A DNA stretch of 64,000 nucleotides from Pieris napi (Eukaryota; Arthropoda; Insecta; Lepidoptera; Pieridae). The notes under the pieces are model-generated. The model was not told the DNA's origin. It did not search any database and saw nothing but the letters and a program-made list of their open reading frames with translations. Shown here piece by piece: positions 11,325 through 22,770 of the stretch; within the stretch, counting starts at the first letter, position 1; every line of letters starts with the position of its first letter. The DNA lies in the NCBI RefSeq assembly GCF_905475465.1, contig NC_062240.1:5595001-5659000 (forward strand), in the 5' to 3' direction. The position numbers and the translations under genes were made by a program.

Positions 11325-14300
11325 ATGGATAATTTAAATTTAAAACATATGAACGCAATGCCAGGCGAAGATAATAATTGGCGAACTCAGGCTTCGCGGC
11401 AAGGAATTGTTGCTAAGATGTAAGTACTATCGATTAATAATATTACTACTGTCAATTATACATGAAAGTATCTAAAATATCTATAGTATTTTTTATGCAT
11501 CACCTAATTATCATTCGATGATAATTAGGTGCTGAATAGTAACTTAACTCCTAAGAAATACATAAAATAGCTTCTAATCTTAACCTATGTTGCCAAGAAA
11601 TTATCAGTGTGGTTTAGTATATATAAGTACTTAATAATCTGAATGGCTATATAATCCATATTTATGTATTTTGTTGCATAAAATAAAGAATATATTCATA
11701 ATAAACCTGACTTATATTTTTTATATTATTTGTTATATTTATAGTGAGGAAGTAATACAGAGGTCAGGCATGCAGGTAGCACGAAACAGCAGTGAGATGG
11801 AAAACCATGTTTTTATGAAAGCAAAGACCAGGGAGGAATATATGAATATGATTGCTAAACTTATTCTACATGTTAGGGAGATGTGTGAGTATTTAGATAA
11901 AGTAAAGTTTACTTGAACTAGTTTTATAATATGTAAACAAAATATTTTTTATTATTACATGATAATAAAATATGTTGTAAGCTTGTTTTGGCTATTACTT
12001 TGCAAGTTTTTATTTATGTTGTGTAATAATTATTATGATCTCTTAAACTAATTTATTTTAAAACACTACAAAGTATAGTGCAGATGTTTATCATTTTACA
12101 GAATGATGACAAAAATTAATTAAAACAAATAATTTTAAATTTTAGCTCAACCAAAGCAAAACCCCAATGCACCTAACATGCAAGGTCCAAACCAAAATCA
12201 ATCAAACAACCAGGTTCAAAATCAATCTGGCCCACCACCACAAGGATCTAACAGTCAACCGGGTATGGCCACAGATCCCATAAATGCTTTACAAAATATG
12301 GCTTCACAAGGCACAAGAAATCAAATGATGAACATGGGTCAAGGTCAAATGCAACAGCAGGGTGTCATGGGCCCTAATCAAGGGATGGCCATGCAAGGTC
12401 AAATGGGACCACAAGGACCAATTGTATCACAAGGCGGGCCTCAGTCCCAAGCAGCTACCAATCTGTTACAAACCTTAAACCAAAGACCTCAACTAAATAT
12501 GCAAATGCAGTCTAAGCTCGGAGGGCCAATGGGAATGGTCCCTAATCAAGGGCAAATGGGTAGTAATATGGTTGGTGGGATGGGGATGAGTAATTCTATG
12601 TCGCAACAACAGAATATGGGAGCTGGAGGGATGCAATCAATGATGCCTAATATGTCCATGTCAAATATGATGCCAATGTCTGGTGGAAATAGTATGGGTC
12701 AGATACAGTGCAACCAAGTTGTTGGTGGCATGAGTGGGCAAATGGTGCAGAATTCTATGCAGGGCCAAATGTCTAATCAAATGGGTGAGTTTTTAAGTTT
12801 TAAGCAATATTAACACAAGGAATGTTGTGTATATAAATATTAAAAAAAATTTATCTACTGTATGAACTTGGTTACAAAAATTCATCAAATTCCTATTTCA
12901 TATAAGTACAAACAAAACAAAGTATATAAAACTATATTTTCAACCCACATAATTTTCAAATCTAGGTGGAATGGGTAATAACCAGATGGTGAATATGAAT
13001 ATGCTTCAAATGCATGGTCGGGCTAGCGGCAAACCAGATGTGATGATGGGCGGAGGATACACACCCCGTGGACCACCACCCAACCAGTTTCTACGTCAAA
13101 GTCCTTCCCCTTCGGCTTCTTCACCAAATATGGGTGGACCCAGTCCTGTGTCTATGGGTAATCTTGCATATCTAATATAATTAATTGGCACTGCCAGCCT
13201 ATATGGAGTCATGGCCTCATATGAAACTGTATGTCCAGCTAAACAAATCAAGTTGTAATAAGAATCACAAAGAATGTTTTTGTGTATGGGAGCGTTCAAG
13301 TATTACGTAACGTATTTTGGGAGGGGGGGGTCCTTTTGTAAAACGTTACGATGCTTGGCGGGGATTAAATTACGCGTTATTGTTAATATTTTTTTCGACT
13401 TACACCACATAATAGTAACTAAAGAGTCACTAGGTGGTCACGCAACGTTTTACTATACTTGGGTACTGAAAAACGTTACGGCGAGTAACATGGGGGGGGG
13501 GGTCCAATAACCTCCAAAAATTGCGTTACGTAATACTTGAACGCTCCCTATCTTATACACATAAAACACAACTTATTACAAATAATAGCTCAGTAACATA
13601 TTCCCTATGGAGTATGATATATTTCTGATAATATATTTGCCTTAGATGTCATGTGTCACTTTGACACAATATGTCAATGTAATAGTTGAACCTCATATAT
13701 TCAAACGAAGATTAAATCTGTACATACATTTCACAGATAATATTATGTAAACAAAAAAATTATATAAATTTTGTTTACAGGTGGGGGTGTGTTAACTGGA
13801 GCACTAGCATCTCCCATGTCGACGTTAGGGGGCTGCGGTGGCGCCGCTGGTAGCCCTTCGCCCTCTGCTTCGCATATGGGACTTCAGCAACGGTGAGAGT
13901 CGATTTCAACTTTATATTACCATCTTATTTGTAACACTTATTCTGTTTGAAATGTTTGTCACATTCTAAGGGAAAAATAATTTTTCATTTACTTCGTTAT
14001 ACTTTTAGATAATAACGCCGTTCGTTTACTAAAAAGCTGTTTTGTTTATTAAAGCCAGATTAAAGTGCATGATAATCGACACGGAAAGTGAATTTCTACT
14101 GAAAATATTAAAAAATACTCTTATACTACTGTAATATTGTTGTTGCTGTCGAATTTTGAACCACTATTCACACCCAACATGGTGTGAATAGTGGAGGGGA
14201 TGTCCTCCGCTGTACAAATTGCGGACATTGAAGAAACATCCATTGATATTTGAAATACTTATATTTAACGATACTAAACAAACTCATCTTAGTAAGTAGT

Positions 14301-17300
14301 CGCGATTTAGTATAAAAAATAATTATTTATTTATGAGTAATCTTACCGCTACAAATATACAAATTACAAAAATAATCCACAGACAATATACAAAGCCAAA
14401 ACAGATTACATTGTTAAACAAAATATACGAAACAGATAACATAAGTCAATTACATACATGAATAGATAATAAAACAAAACTGAAATTAAACAATAAACAA
14501 ACGACAAGTGGCCTCATAGCCTAGAGGTCTTATTAAGTGGCAACTAGGTGAGGGGTACCGGGTTCGATTCCCGGTTCGAGGGCAAGTTTTAATTTAATTT
14601 AAATTTGTTCTCGGCCTTTGGGAGGGTTGTGCGGTACCGGGCGAGTGCCTACACCGTACATGGAGGACACGGTCGAAGTTCTAAGGCAAAAACACGAATT
14701 ATAAAATAAAAAATCTTATACTTGACGCGGGCTAATGCACAAACCGTGCCAGAGCTTTAAAAAAAAAAACAAACGACAACTTAATATGTTAAGGTAAAAT
14801 TTATTTGTATAGCTTTCCCGCTTCTTAAAATATTTCCTCACACCCGCTTTGGTAAGGAAATTGTCAACATAAATTGTATTGTAATTTGCTAAAACCCAAA
14901 ACATTGGCGTATTGCGCAGATAATTCGTGTTCGTACGAAGCACATCGAAAAACTGTGAATATCTTGTCGCATACGGGGGAGGAATTCTTAAATAAATTAT
15001 TGACAGCAAATATATTTTTTCCCTTGATTGTCTTTCAGTGGACTATCTCATCTATTACGTATTTTATTAAGACCTTCATTTGATTTATTTCAATACAATA
15101 TAAGCTTACAAAAGAACGCCATATTGTTCATCTTGTTAAAACTGTGCAAAACTTTTTAAAGTTATACTTCTTTTGGCGCGTTATGAAAAATTTATGACAG
15201 TGAAATTGTACGATGCGCGCGCACCGTGACACAAAATTAACAGAATGAAGTTGCCCACGGAAGATGCTACGGCATTGGACATAATTTAAAAACAACATTC
15301 GAATAATAATAGAATTTATGTTACACTTAATGTAAGAGAATAATAATAAATATTTATTTATTTAATTTTTCAAATGTAAACTGAACTTTATTGACTATAA
15401 TGACTCCATTTCCAGTCTTTGATTATTTAATTGTAATTAATTATTTGCATGCAATCAAAAACTATTTTTAATGATGCCAAAGAAGTATAACTTCTTACGC
15501 GCGTACATAAGTACACGCACCCTTTTTTTAATGAAAATCCCCTTTTTAGTGTAAACATGGGGATGGTGGCGTCACCATCATCGTCTCTTAATACCCCAGT
15601 GGGATCAAGCGTGGCATCCCCGGGAGGTGAAGAGGCCGCTTATAGGGAGAAGGTCCGCCAACTCTCCAAGTACATAGAGCCGTTACGTCGCATGGTTATG
15701 AGGATGGTTAACGAAGGAGAAAGTGAGTCAACTTTTTAATAAATTTAAATAAATCTTTGTTGTGTATCTAAAATAACCGTATTAAATTAAGCATTTCGAA
15801 TATGCTTTGAAAAGTATAAGTTAAATAGTGTTTAAAAAATGAGGTGTTTTATTCAAATAACCTAAACGTGTTATACTTTGTTAAACGTAGAGCTATTGAG
15901 GTTTAAAACAAAAGACGAAACGTGACGCTTTTTACTTGAAATTCAGAGTCAAATCACAGACGCGGCACATTTCATTTGACCAATCAATTTGACGTTATTG
16001 TTCCGTCATTTGTTTTATTCCGCTATCTGTCATTTCTACATTACCGTATCACATTTTAAAATATTATAAAAACTAGATGTGGAAAAGTTGACAAAAATGA
16101 AGAATCTTCTGGATATCCTGTCGAACCCTAACAAGCGTATGCCTTTGGAGACTCTAATCAAGTGTGAGGTGGTGTTGGAAAAGTTGGACTTCAAACGCAG
16201 TGAGGGCGTTGGATTGGGACTGGGACTGCCGCCACCTGGAAAGGTATTTTGACATATCCGCTTATAATAATGTTTTATATATTAATATTTAAAAAAAAAT
16301 TAATTAGAAAACGAATTTCAGAAATTATTTTTGAAACAAGTTTGGCATATTTATGGAGATCTACTATTTTTTAATTTTTAAAAATAAGTCAACAGGACCT
16401 ATCAATAATAACTATTAAATGTCGATCGTGTAAAGGTGGGAACTGACCAAAGTTACGATGTGTAATGTAGCATTCGCATCGAGCGTGTAACGCTGTGTTT
16501 TAAAATCGGCGTAACATGCTCGTCAAAACTCTGTGCTCCACTTTCGCCGCCAGTGTTCACGAGATGTGATAGTGATAATGTTGATATCTTTCATTCTATT
16601 TAATTATTGTTTCATCCAAATTAAGAAGAAGAAAAAATGTTACTGGACATAAAACTTATTTAAAAACACAGGCGTATGAGGTGGTTTGTTATTGATTGCA
16701 ATATTAAAAACCAAATGATTCCTGGACAGTATAAAAACTTTGTACGCAGTCAAGTTTCAAGTCTCGATTTTGAAGAACTGTTGAATTTAATTGGACCAAC
16801 AGTACTTAAAAAAGACACAATTTATAGAAAATCATAATCATGATCACTCGCGACGTGCGTCGCGTAATTACTGAACCGCGTAACAGTCAAAGGATTCGCC
16901 AAAAAACCGACAGCCAGGTGGTGCACTCAAAGCGAGCAACGAGCGGCTCGTTGCTCGCTGGTTTCCCTGTAACACGACGTACTGATTGCACGAATTCTCG
17001 CTGTGTACCATTACATTACATGTTACATTACACCTCGTAACGTTGGTCAGTTCCCACCTTAAGCGATTTAACATAATTGTATCCCTTCATAATTCATAAT
17101 ATTTGAATTACGAACCGTTTTACCGTTTTAATAAACGGTTCTATAAATATGTTCAGTCTATGACATTTCAATTAATCTGTGGCTTCTACCAAAGACTAGG
17201 CGGTATGGGCGATAAGAAAAAAATATTAATCTGTGGCTAACGCGTTTAGCCATTTCTGCTAGTTTATATACATTCAATCCCAATTTATGATTTCAGATAA

Positions 17301-20300
17301 ATTAAACTGTACTTAATGTAGGAAATAAATTTGAGTGCTTAAGTGCGTTTAACTTTGAGTGCGTTTTTTGTGTTAGTTTTACTAACTTTACTTAATATAC
17401 AACAGGGGATTTAATATTAGAAGAAAAAAAAATCATGTGTCCAATTCACACGTGGTAGAAGTGAAACCTTCAAAAACAAAGTTTTATAATTAAAATATGT
17501 AAATTAGACATTTCTCTATCTAAATGTAGGATCTTTTCTTTAAAAAAAATATATTTTAATGTTAAATTTCATTTTATAACTTTAATATCAATGTTTATTT
17601 GGTAAAAACTAAAATAATGACGTGGGAGAAAATGAGATAGGAAGCATTATACAGTGTATAAACTTTAAATTAAGCAAACTTTTAATTAAGTGTAGTAAGA
17701 AGTTTTCACTTCAAAAAGTTTCTATAACTAATGATATGTCAATAAAATTGATAAATAATCTAATTTTATAATTAAACTACTTACTTGATTTTTTAATTCA
17801 GAAAATGATCAAATACACACTATTTTAAAGTTTATACACTGTATAATGCCTCCTATCTCACTCTCTCCCACGCCAAATCCTATTAATTTATGTGTATGTC
17901 TCTTTTCACTGTCGCTTTTTCCGTTGCATCCGGTTTGAAATCACAACGATTCTAAAGAAGTTTCACTTCAAAATTTTATTCACCTATGCTTATTGTTTAT
18001 ATTACAAAGAGGAAAGATTACTATTTGGCTATGTTTTAACCCAAACCACTGGACTTCAAAAACTTAACATTAGAGTGCTACGTTATCCCTGAGAAATATT
18101 TTACAGTAAATTTCATAAACGTTTAAATTATTTTCAGGAGCAAATCTTCAATCCACTTCTAGAAGTAGTGAACAACTGTTTGTCCAGTCCGCTCGCCAAC
18201 CACACCCTCAAACGTACATTTGGATCTACGCTTGACGCCCTCAACGGCCCTGAGATTAAGTAAGGAAAATTATTTATTTAAAATAATAATTCATATGGAT
18301 AATATTTCTGTAGAGTATTTTCAATATAAGTCTTATTCTAATAATATTACAGCACCCCCTCGATATCCGCTTGCCAAGTGGCGTACCCTACTCTTCTTCA
18401 TTCGCTTTTATTAAAGTTATACTTCTTTAGGCGCGTTATGAAAAATTTATGAGAGTGAAATTTTACGATGCGCGCGCACCGTGACACAAAATTAACAGAA
18501 TGAAGTTGCCCACGGAAGATGCTACAGCATTGGACATAAATTACAACATTCGCATAATAAAAGAATTTATGTTACACTTAATGTAAGAGAATAATAATAA
18601 ATATTTATTTATTAAATTTTTCAAATGTAAACTGAACTTTATTGACTATAATGACTCCTTTTCCAGTCTTTGATTATTTAATTATAATTAATTATTTGCA
18701 TGCAATCAAAAACTATTTTTAATAATGCCAAAGAGGTATAACTTCTTAGTTCTTACGCGCGTACATAGTACACGCACCCTTTTTTTTCGAAGCGCGCCAT
18801 AATGTTTATGAATATCGTCCAATCGCTTATGTGGTCGTCCTTTACCACGCTTTCCATGATGACACAATTCTGATAGATTACTGGACCATTTCTCCCTTCT
18901 ACCTTCTTCCCCTTCTTCTCTTCTTCGATTTCAGCTTAATAGTCGTTCCAAAGGAGCCGCTGGTTTTTTTAATTACCAATTTTTTTCTATAATAATTTTC
19001 CCAGTTTTCTTTTATTGGGCATGTAAGAGATCGCTTAGTAGTAATCTTATAAAAAACGACGGGTTGCACTCCGGGAGTGTCGGCAGAAGTGAAAACTTGA
19101 ATATTAACGTTGTGCATTTTTGATATTTTGCAATGGTTAGGGAATAATTTTGCACGAATTGTTTTAATTATGAGTATAAAAGTACTATCATTTATGTGGT
19201 AGAATACAATATTTACTTATTGCGCTATCGTACACAAACAAGACAATTTATATTACATTAAATACGCCGCGCCAGCTGTCTACTCTCCATCCGTCTTACG
19301 AATTTTCGATCAGATCACGTGTCCTGACGCGAGCTTTACATTTTTTACCCATTCCAAAAAAAGTGTACAACGCCGCTAAAGAAGTTTTCACTTCAATAAA
19401 TGAAACAAAGTAACTAAATACTACATTCGTAAAATATTTTACAGAAACTTACCGGCGCCACAGAAAATTGCTAAATACGTAGAACCAGTATCAGAAATAC
19501 CAGATGTATTGCAAGGAGAGATTGCAAGGCTGGACTCCAGATTTAAAGTGAGTAACTATTACAGAAAACAAATATTTTATCTCGTAATATTTGAATTTCG
19601 AATGTTAAAAGTCATAATGACATACACGTCTGTATGTGAAAAATAAGATTATTTATTTAATCTTAAGGAAATAAATAATCTTTTTCTAATACGAGAGACA
19701 ATTAGTAAAAAGTCTAGTAGTCAAACTAATATATACATATTATTACCAAAAAAAGATAACAATACAGATCAATTCGTTCAAGACTTATTCGGCAATTTCT
19801 ATACGAGTCTGAACATCTGAGTCTATACATACATTCTATTGTGCGGTGCTCCATATTTAAATGATTTTACGGCGAGTGATAATTGGTCCCTTTTCATTTG
19901 GTTACAAACAGTAACCATACCTATACGAATAAAGATATTTTGAGTTTGAGTTTGATTAAAAAACGCACAAGTAAAGATAACGTTTCATATTTTTAAAAAG
20001 GTTTGCTAAACCTGGAATTAGTATGATGATGCCAGCTAAAGAATAAAATAAAATTATTAAAGTTAATTCGATTATATCGAGATTCGTAAGTAAATATTTA
20101 GATTTACCTTTTAGTAGGTACGTATTTTTTATATGCCCACAAACAAGTTTGTCCCTTTTTCAGTGGAGAATTTTTTTAGTAGCAACACTTATGAAATGCC
20201 AGACTTCTACTACTAGGAAGTAGGAGATGCGTAACTTCTATAGTCTTTTATTTAACTCTGACCGTGTAGCACGATTAGCATCATAGATTGACTTTAGCCA

Positions 20301-22224
20301 TTCTTAAGATATCCTATATGAAACCTTTTCGCTACTCAACTCCAAAATTGTACAATGAAACAAAACTTTTAACGGTTAGATACTTCTGGAAACGACCATA
20401 CCACATCATACACAGCCCTATACATGATACATATAAGCTACCCAAAGAACACACTAATCACTTTCTTCACAACAAAATTTTCACTAATGATTCAAAACTT
20501 TATACATTCACTAACAATCTTAAACAACATCTTCTCAACCTGTCCTATACTGAAACAGAAAATATTCTTATTGTGCAACAATAGTTTAATTATAAAATGT
20601 AAGTGTTATGTAGAAATTATTTCAAGTACGGTTAATTTGTCAAATTGAAGAGACTACCTGCCTTAACATAGGGAATCCTATTTTGGGAGCTAGTGCGCTT
20701 TCTTTTTCAATAAATATCATGTTTTATTGTGTATTATAAAGTTTTTTCTTCTTACTTTCTATTAGCTTCATTCCTTATTATGAAACTATTTGCGATGTTA
20801 TTTTTATTTATTAAAAAGTTTAAACCACATTTTATATTGGTACATAAACTAATTAACTACCTAAAAATATGAATGTGAAAGATGTCCATCGTAATTGTAA
20901 CTAAACAATGTAAATAATGAAATCAATTAAAAGTACAAGAATTAATAAGATAATTCACTCCCATTAATTATTATGTTATGATCTTGAATTAAACTACTTT
21001 AAAAAAAAAAATTTATTTTATTTTTTAATTTATTTATTTCCTATTTTTACAGTAAATTAATTTTACCATTTTATAACTAATTATATATTTTATAGGTTTC
21101 ACTCGATCCCTTACAATTAATGGGCGCTGAGGGATGCATAACACTGACAGCTCAGTTAGACGATGCCCGGTTACCGTGCGTGGCCGCCGTACACGTGTCC
21201 GTCCCAAGAGATTACCCACAATCGTCCCCGGCCAGACTTAGGCCCAAGCCCACTCGCCCCGACCAGCCTCACCCCTTTTTGGCGAGAGTTGAACGCGCTA
21301 TGGACGCTCGGTGTGCCAAGTAAGTTAACTTTAAAAATCTTGTTTATCATGTTTTCGAAGTGAAACTTCTTTATCGGGTTTGGAAAAAAATTTAGTGTAA
21401 CATTTTTTCGTTACGCGTCACGTTTTTCGGTTACACGCCATGTTCCTTTTTGAAGTCAAACTTCTTTATCGGCGTTGGAAAAAAATTTACCGTCACATTA
21501 TTTATTATTTATTGTTTATTATTTATTTATTTATTTTAAGTATCGGAAATCTAAACTTTTATATTTGTATAAATATGAACAAGACTTAAAAATTAGTTTG
21601 CCACTGAAGTGTCACTTCTGACATGTGTACTTTGTACACACACACTTTTTTTTATATACGTAGCTAGAGTCTGGCTAATGAAAGAAAATAATCGAATTAT
21701 TTGAAAACTTTCGGATGGCAACACAAAATGTCATTGAATTTCTTAGGTTAGTATGATTTATTGCCTTGATACCTTATGCAATTACTCATTTTTATTTATA
21801 TTATATATTTTTTTCCGAATAGTTAACAGGTGTAATAGCCTAAACTTTGTTTTATTTGATAGAATATTTCGTTTCTTTCGCAGGATTTGATTATTCCGAA
21901 TTAAGTTGTGTTTTATAATAAATATAGTTTTAGTTTTCCATGCAATGCTAGTCATTTTAAGTATCAACAGTAAAAGACTTAATACGTATAGTATTTAATT
22001 TCATAGAAATACAGTTACTAAAAAATAAGACGAGAGAATCACCACTCCATATCCACTCTCTACTCTAAACTCTCTATTTATCTGTTGACATCTAATTCGC
22101 TTCTTTCAGGTTACCAAAGCGCTGTTCAGTCGGTGAATTGTTAAACGCATGGGAGATGAGCGTGCGACAAGCGTGCGCACCCGCAACCGTTATGTACACG
22201 CCCGTACCAGCATTAGGACTATAA
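11325..22224 (+). CDS. MED15: Mediator complex subunit 15
   Basis: The eleven exons are 11325-11419, 11745-11884, 12146-12784, 12966-13157, 13781-13892, 15550-15722, 16077-16243, 18138-18259, 19445-19547, 21096-21319 and 22110-22224. All splice sites are GT-AG, the phases agree throughout, and the product is 693 aa. Residues ~15-80 ('NNWRTQASRQGIVAKIEEVIQ', broken by a splice) form the KIX activator-binding domain. Residues ~80-360 are rich in Gln, Met, Asn and Gly. Residues ~400-693 are the conserved C-terminal part that anchors the subunit in the Mediator tail ('KYIEPLRRMVMRM', 'EKLTKMKNLLDIL'). MED15 links activators, including SREBP and TGF-beta/Smad pathways, to RNA polymerase II. The start is the first ATG of an exon with a matching KIX N-terminus. 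AATAAA occurs at 22312-22317. The introns carry many mobile elements, listed separately. Confidence 0.94.
11501..11531. repeat. Perfect 14-bp hairpin in MED15 intron 1
   Basis: Arms 11501-11514 and 11518-11531 pair perfectly around a 3-nt loop (TCG). It is intronic, 82 bases after the donor site, and of unknown role. Confidence 0.8.
13288..13548 (+). mobile_element. MITE, 'GGGAGCG' TIR family, copy 1
   Basis: The element is 261 bp with terminal inverted repeats beginning GGGAGCGTTCAAGTATTACG. It is flanked by a 3-bp duplication TAT on both sides (13285-13287 and 13549-13551). Long G-runs sit inside each end. Two more copies occur at 25126 and 52218. A short TIR element with no coding capacity and a 3-bp duplication suggests a DDE transposon of PIF/Harbinger or related type, but the superfamily is not proven. 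Confidence 0.85.
14161..14194. repeat. Perfect 14-bp hairpin in MED15 intron 5
   Basis: Arms 14161-14174 and 14181-14194 are exact reverse complements with a 6-nt loop. A second short stem (GGAG...CTCC) follows within 20 bases, so the transcript could form two adjacent hairpins. Confidence 0.75.
14508..14766 (+). mobile_element. tRNA-derived SINE, full length, copy 1
   Basis: The tRNA-like head contains an A-box-like 'TAGCCTAGAGG' and a perfect B box 'GGTTCGATTCC'. An unrelated body and an A-rich tail follow. A 13-bp target duplication (AAACAAACGACAA) lies at 14495-14507 and 14767-14779. These are the marks of LINE-mobilised SINE insertion. The same body appears 5'-truncated at 30280-30499. 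Confidence 0.9.
15158..15529 (+). mobile_element. Helentron-like non-autonomous element, copy A
   Basis: The 5' end 'AAGTTATACTTCTTT' has its inverse near the 3' end ('AAAGAAGTATAACTT'). That is followed by a hairpin-forming 'GCGTACATAAGTACACGC' and a T-run. The interior is closely similar to copy B at 18414. No coding capacity. The layout of inner inverted repeats, 3' hairpin and terminal T-run resembles Helentron-associated elements. Confidence 0.75.
16434..17059 (+). mobile_element. PIF/Harbinger element with transposase remnant
   Basis: The element is 626 bp with TIRs starting 'AGGTGGGAACTGACCAAAG' (right end 'TTGGTCAGTTCCCACCT'), bounded by TAA at 16431-16433 and 17060-17062. TAA fits the TWA target preference of PIF/Harbinger. 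Inside, around 16676-16835, the plus strand encodes 'LDFEELLNLIGPTVLKKDT' and 'YRKS', matching the N-terminal part of Harbinger transposases ('...DELL..I.P.I.K.DT.YR.SI'). The rest of the catalytic domain is missing, so it is non-autonomous. Confidence 0.85.
17424..17969 (-). mobile_element. Helentron-like non-autonomous element, copy C, with a nested TIR element
   Basis: Read on the minus strand, it begins 'GAAGTGAAACTTCTTTAG' at 17969. It ends with an inverse motif 'GGTTTCACTTCTAC', a hairpin-prone 'CACGTGTGAATTGGACACATG'-like stretch (about 17433-17455) and a T-run at 17424-17432. A TIR element is inserted inside it (17619-17874). The composite sits in MED15 intron 7. Confidence 0.6.
17619..17874. 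mobile_element. Foldback/TIR element nested in copy C
   Basis: The ends are inverted repeats of about 50 bp with a few mismatches. The left arm starts 'CGTGGGAGAAAATGAGATAG' and the right arm is the reverse complement of 'CGTGGGAGAGAGTGAGATAG'. The arms share an exact inner block 'CATTATACAGTGTATAAAC'. No coding capacity and no clear target duplication. Confidence 0.7.
18414..18788 (+). mobile_element. Helentron-like non-autonomous element, copy B
   Basis: It is closely similar to copy A, with the same 5' 'AAGTTATACTTCTTT' and the same interior. The 3' motif is 'GGTATAACTTCTTAG' followed by 'CGCGTACATAGTACACGCAC' and a T-run. Small indels distinguish it from A. It is in MED15 intron 8. Confidence 0.75.
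18790..18900 (-). mobile_element. LINE reverse-transcriptase C-terminal scrap
   Basis: One minus-strand frame reads 'GKRGKGRPHKRLDDI'. This resembles the basic 'GRP..RW.DDI' tail found at the C-terminus of many arthropod LINE polyproteins. It is only about 35 codons, bounded by copies B and D of the Helentron-like family, and upstream frames are broken. Confidence 0.45.
19051..19394 (-). mobile_element. Helentron-like non-autonomous element, copy D
   Basis: It is the minus-strand counterpart of copy F at 24185. It begins 'GAAGTGAAAACTTCTTTAGC' at 19394 and ends with the inverse 'GTTTTCACTTCTG', a hairpin 'CACTCCCGGAGTG' and a T-run. Interiors of D and F match over nearly the whole length with few substitutions. 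An apparent small open frame (MHNVNIQVF...) spans the element's 3' end and is not treated as a gene. Confidence 0.75.
19790..19960 (+). mobile_element. LINE 3' end with TTTGAG-type tail
   Basis: The stretch ends in 'ATAAAGATATTTTGAG' followed by repeated 'TTTGAG'. This is the short-repeat tail typical of some lepidopteran LINEs. No protein is encoded in it. Confidence 0.5.
20190..20700 (+). mobile_element. Probable LINE remnant
   Basis: A 98-codon frame at 20288-20584 ('STPKLYNETKLLTVRYFWKRP') has the flavour of the end of a LINE reverse-transcriptase polyprotein. It is followed by an AT-rich 3' region with AATAAA near 20709. It has no splice sites and lies within MED15 intron 9. Assignment is by general resemblance only. 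Confidence 0.4.
21357..21653 (+). mobile_element. Helentron-like non-autonomous element, copy E
   Basis: It starts 'GAAGTGAAACTTCTTTATCG' and carries a second, diverged 5' motif near 21453 (a partial tandem duplication of the head). It ends 'CACTTCTGACATG' followed by the hairpin 'GTGTACTTTGTACAC' and a T-run. It is in MED15 intron 10, 37 bases past the exon. Confidence 0.7.
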
Positions 22225-22462
22225 ATATATAAAAACCTAATAAGTTTATATAAAAAGTATATACACAATGATCACAATATGGAAAAAAATAATCTTAAAT
22301 TTGAAACGTAAAATAAAATCTAAGACATTTTCGTAAGTGACATAATGTTGATTTCAAATTTCATTTGAATATGAATTATCAGTTTGATTAAATAACGCTT
22401 AAGATTTTCAAGTCACTTATAAAAATATTACGTAACTCCTTCAATGATAACGTACACATTAG

Positions 22463-22770
22463 ACTGATTCAAAATAAAATAAATTTTTTTTTTGAGTAAA
22501 TATATCTAAAAAGCTTCTTTGTTAGACAAAAAAAAACCTCCTAAAAATGAGCTTGATATCTTGAAAATTGAGCTGGCGCATGGGAGGGTCCCATTTTCCA
22601 TTTAAAATGCATTGAAAAAACTTTTTTCTTTATTTTCATTGTAAATCGACGAAAAAATTGTATTTTCAAATTTCTCTTTTTGATATCTTGTAGGAAATTA
22701 ATAATAATTATTTATAATTAATTTTTTCTTTAATTTATTTTTATTTATTTTTATTTTATTTTGAATCAGT
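22463..22770. mobile_element. Short TIR element
   Basis: The inverted ends 'ACTGATTCAAAATAAAATAA' (left) and its reverse complement ending at 22770 bound about 308 bp of noncoding sequence. A 'GATATCTTG' motif occurs twice inside. No clear target duplication. Confidence 0.6.

Noticed and set aside
18899..19117. A small basic protein (MHNVNIQVFTSADTPG...) whose first 20 residues recur at 24460
   Set aside because: The shared part is exactly the 3' end (inner repeat, hairpin, T-run) of the Helentron-like copies D and F. Similarity stops at the T-run, so the frame is a by-product of the element.
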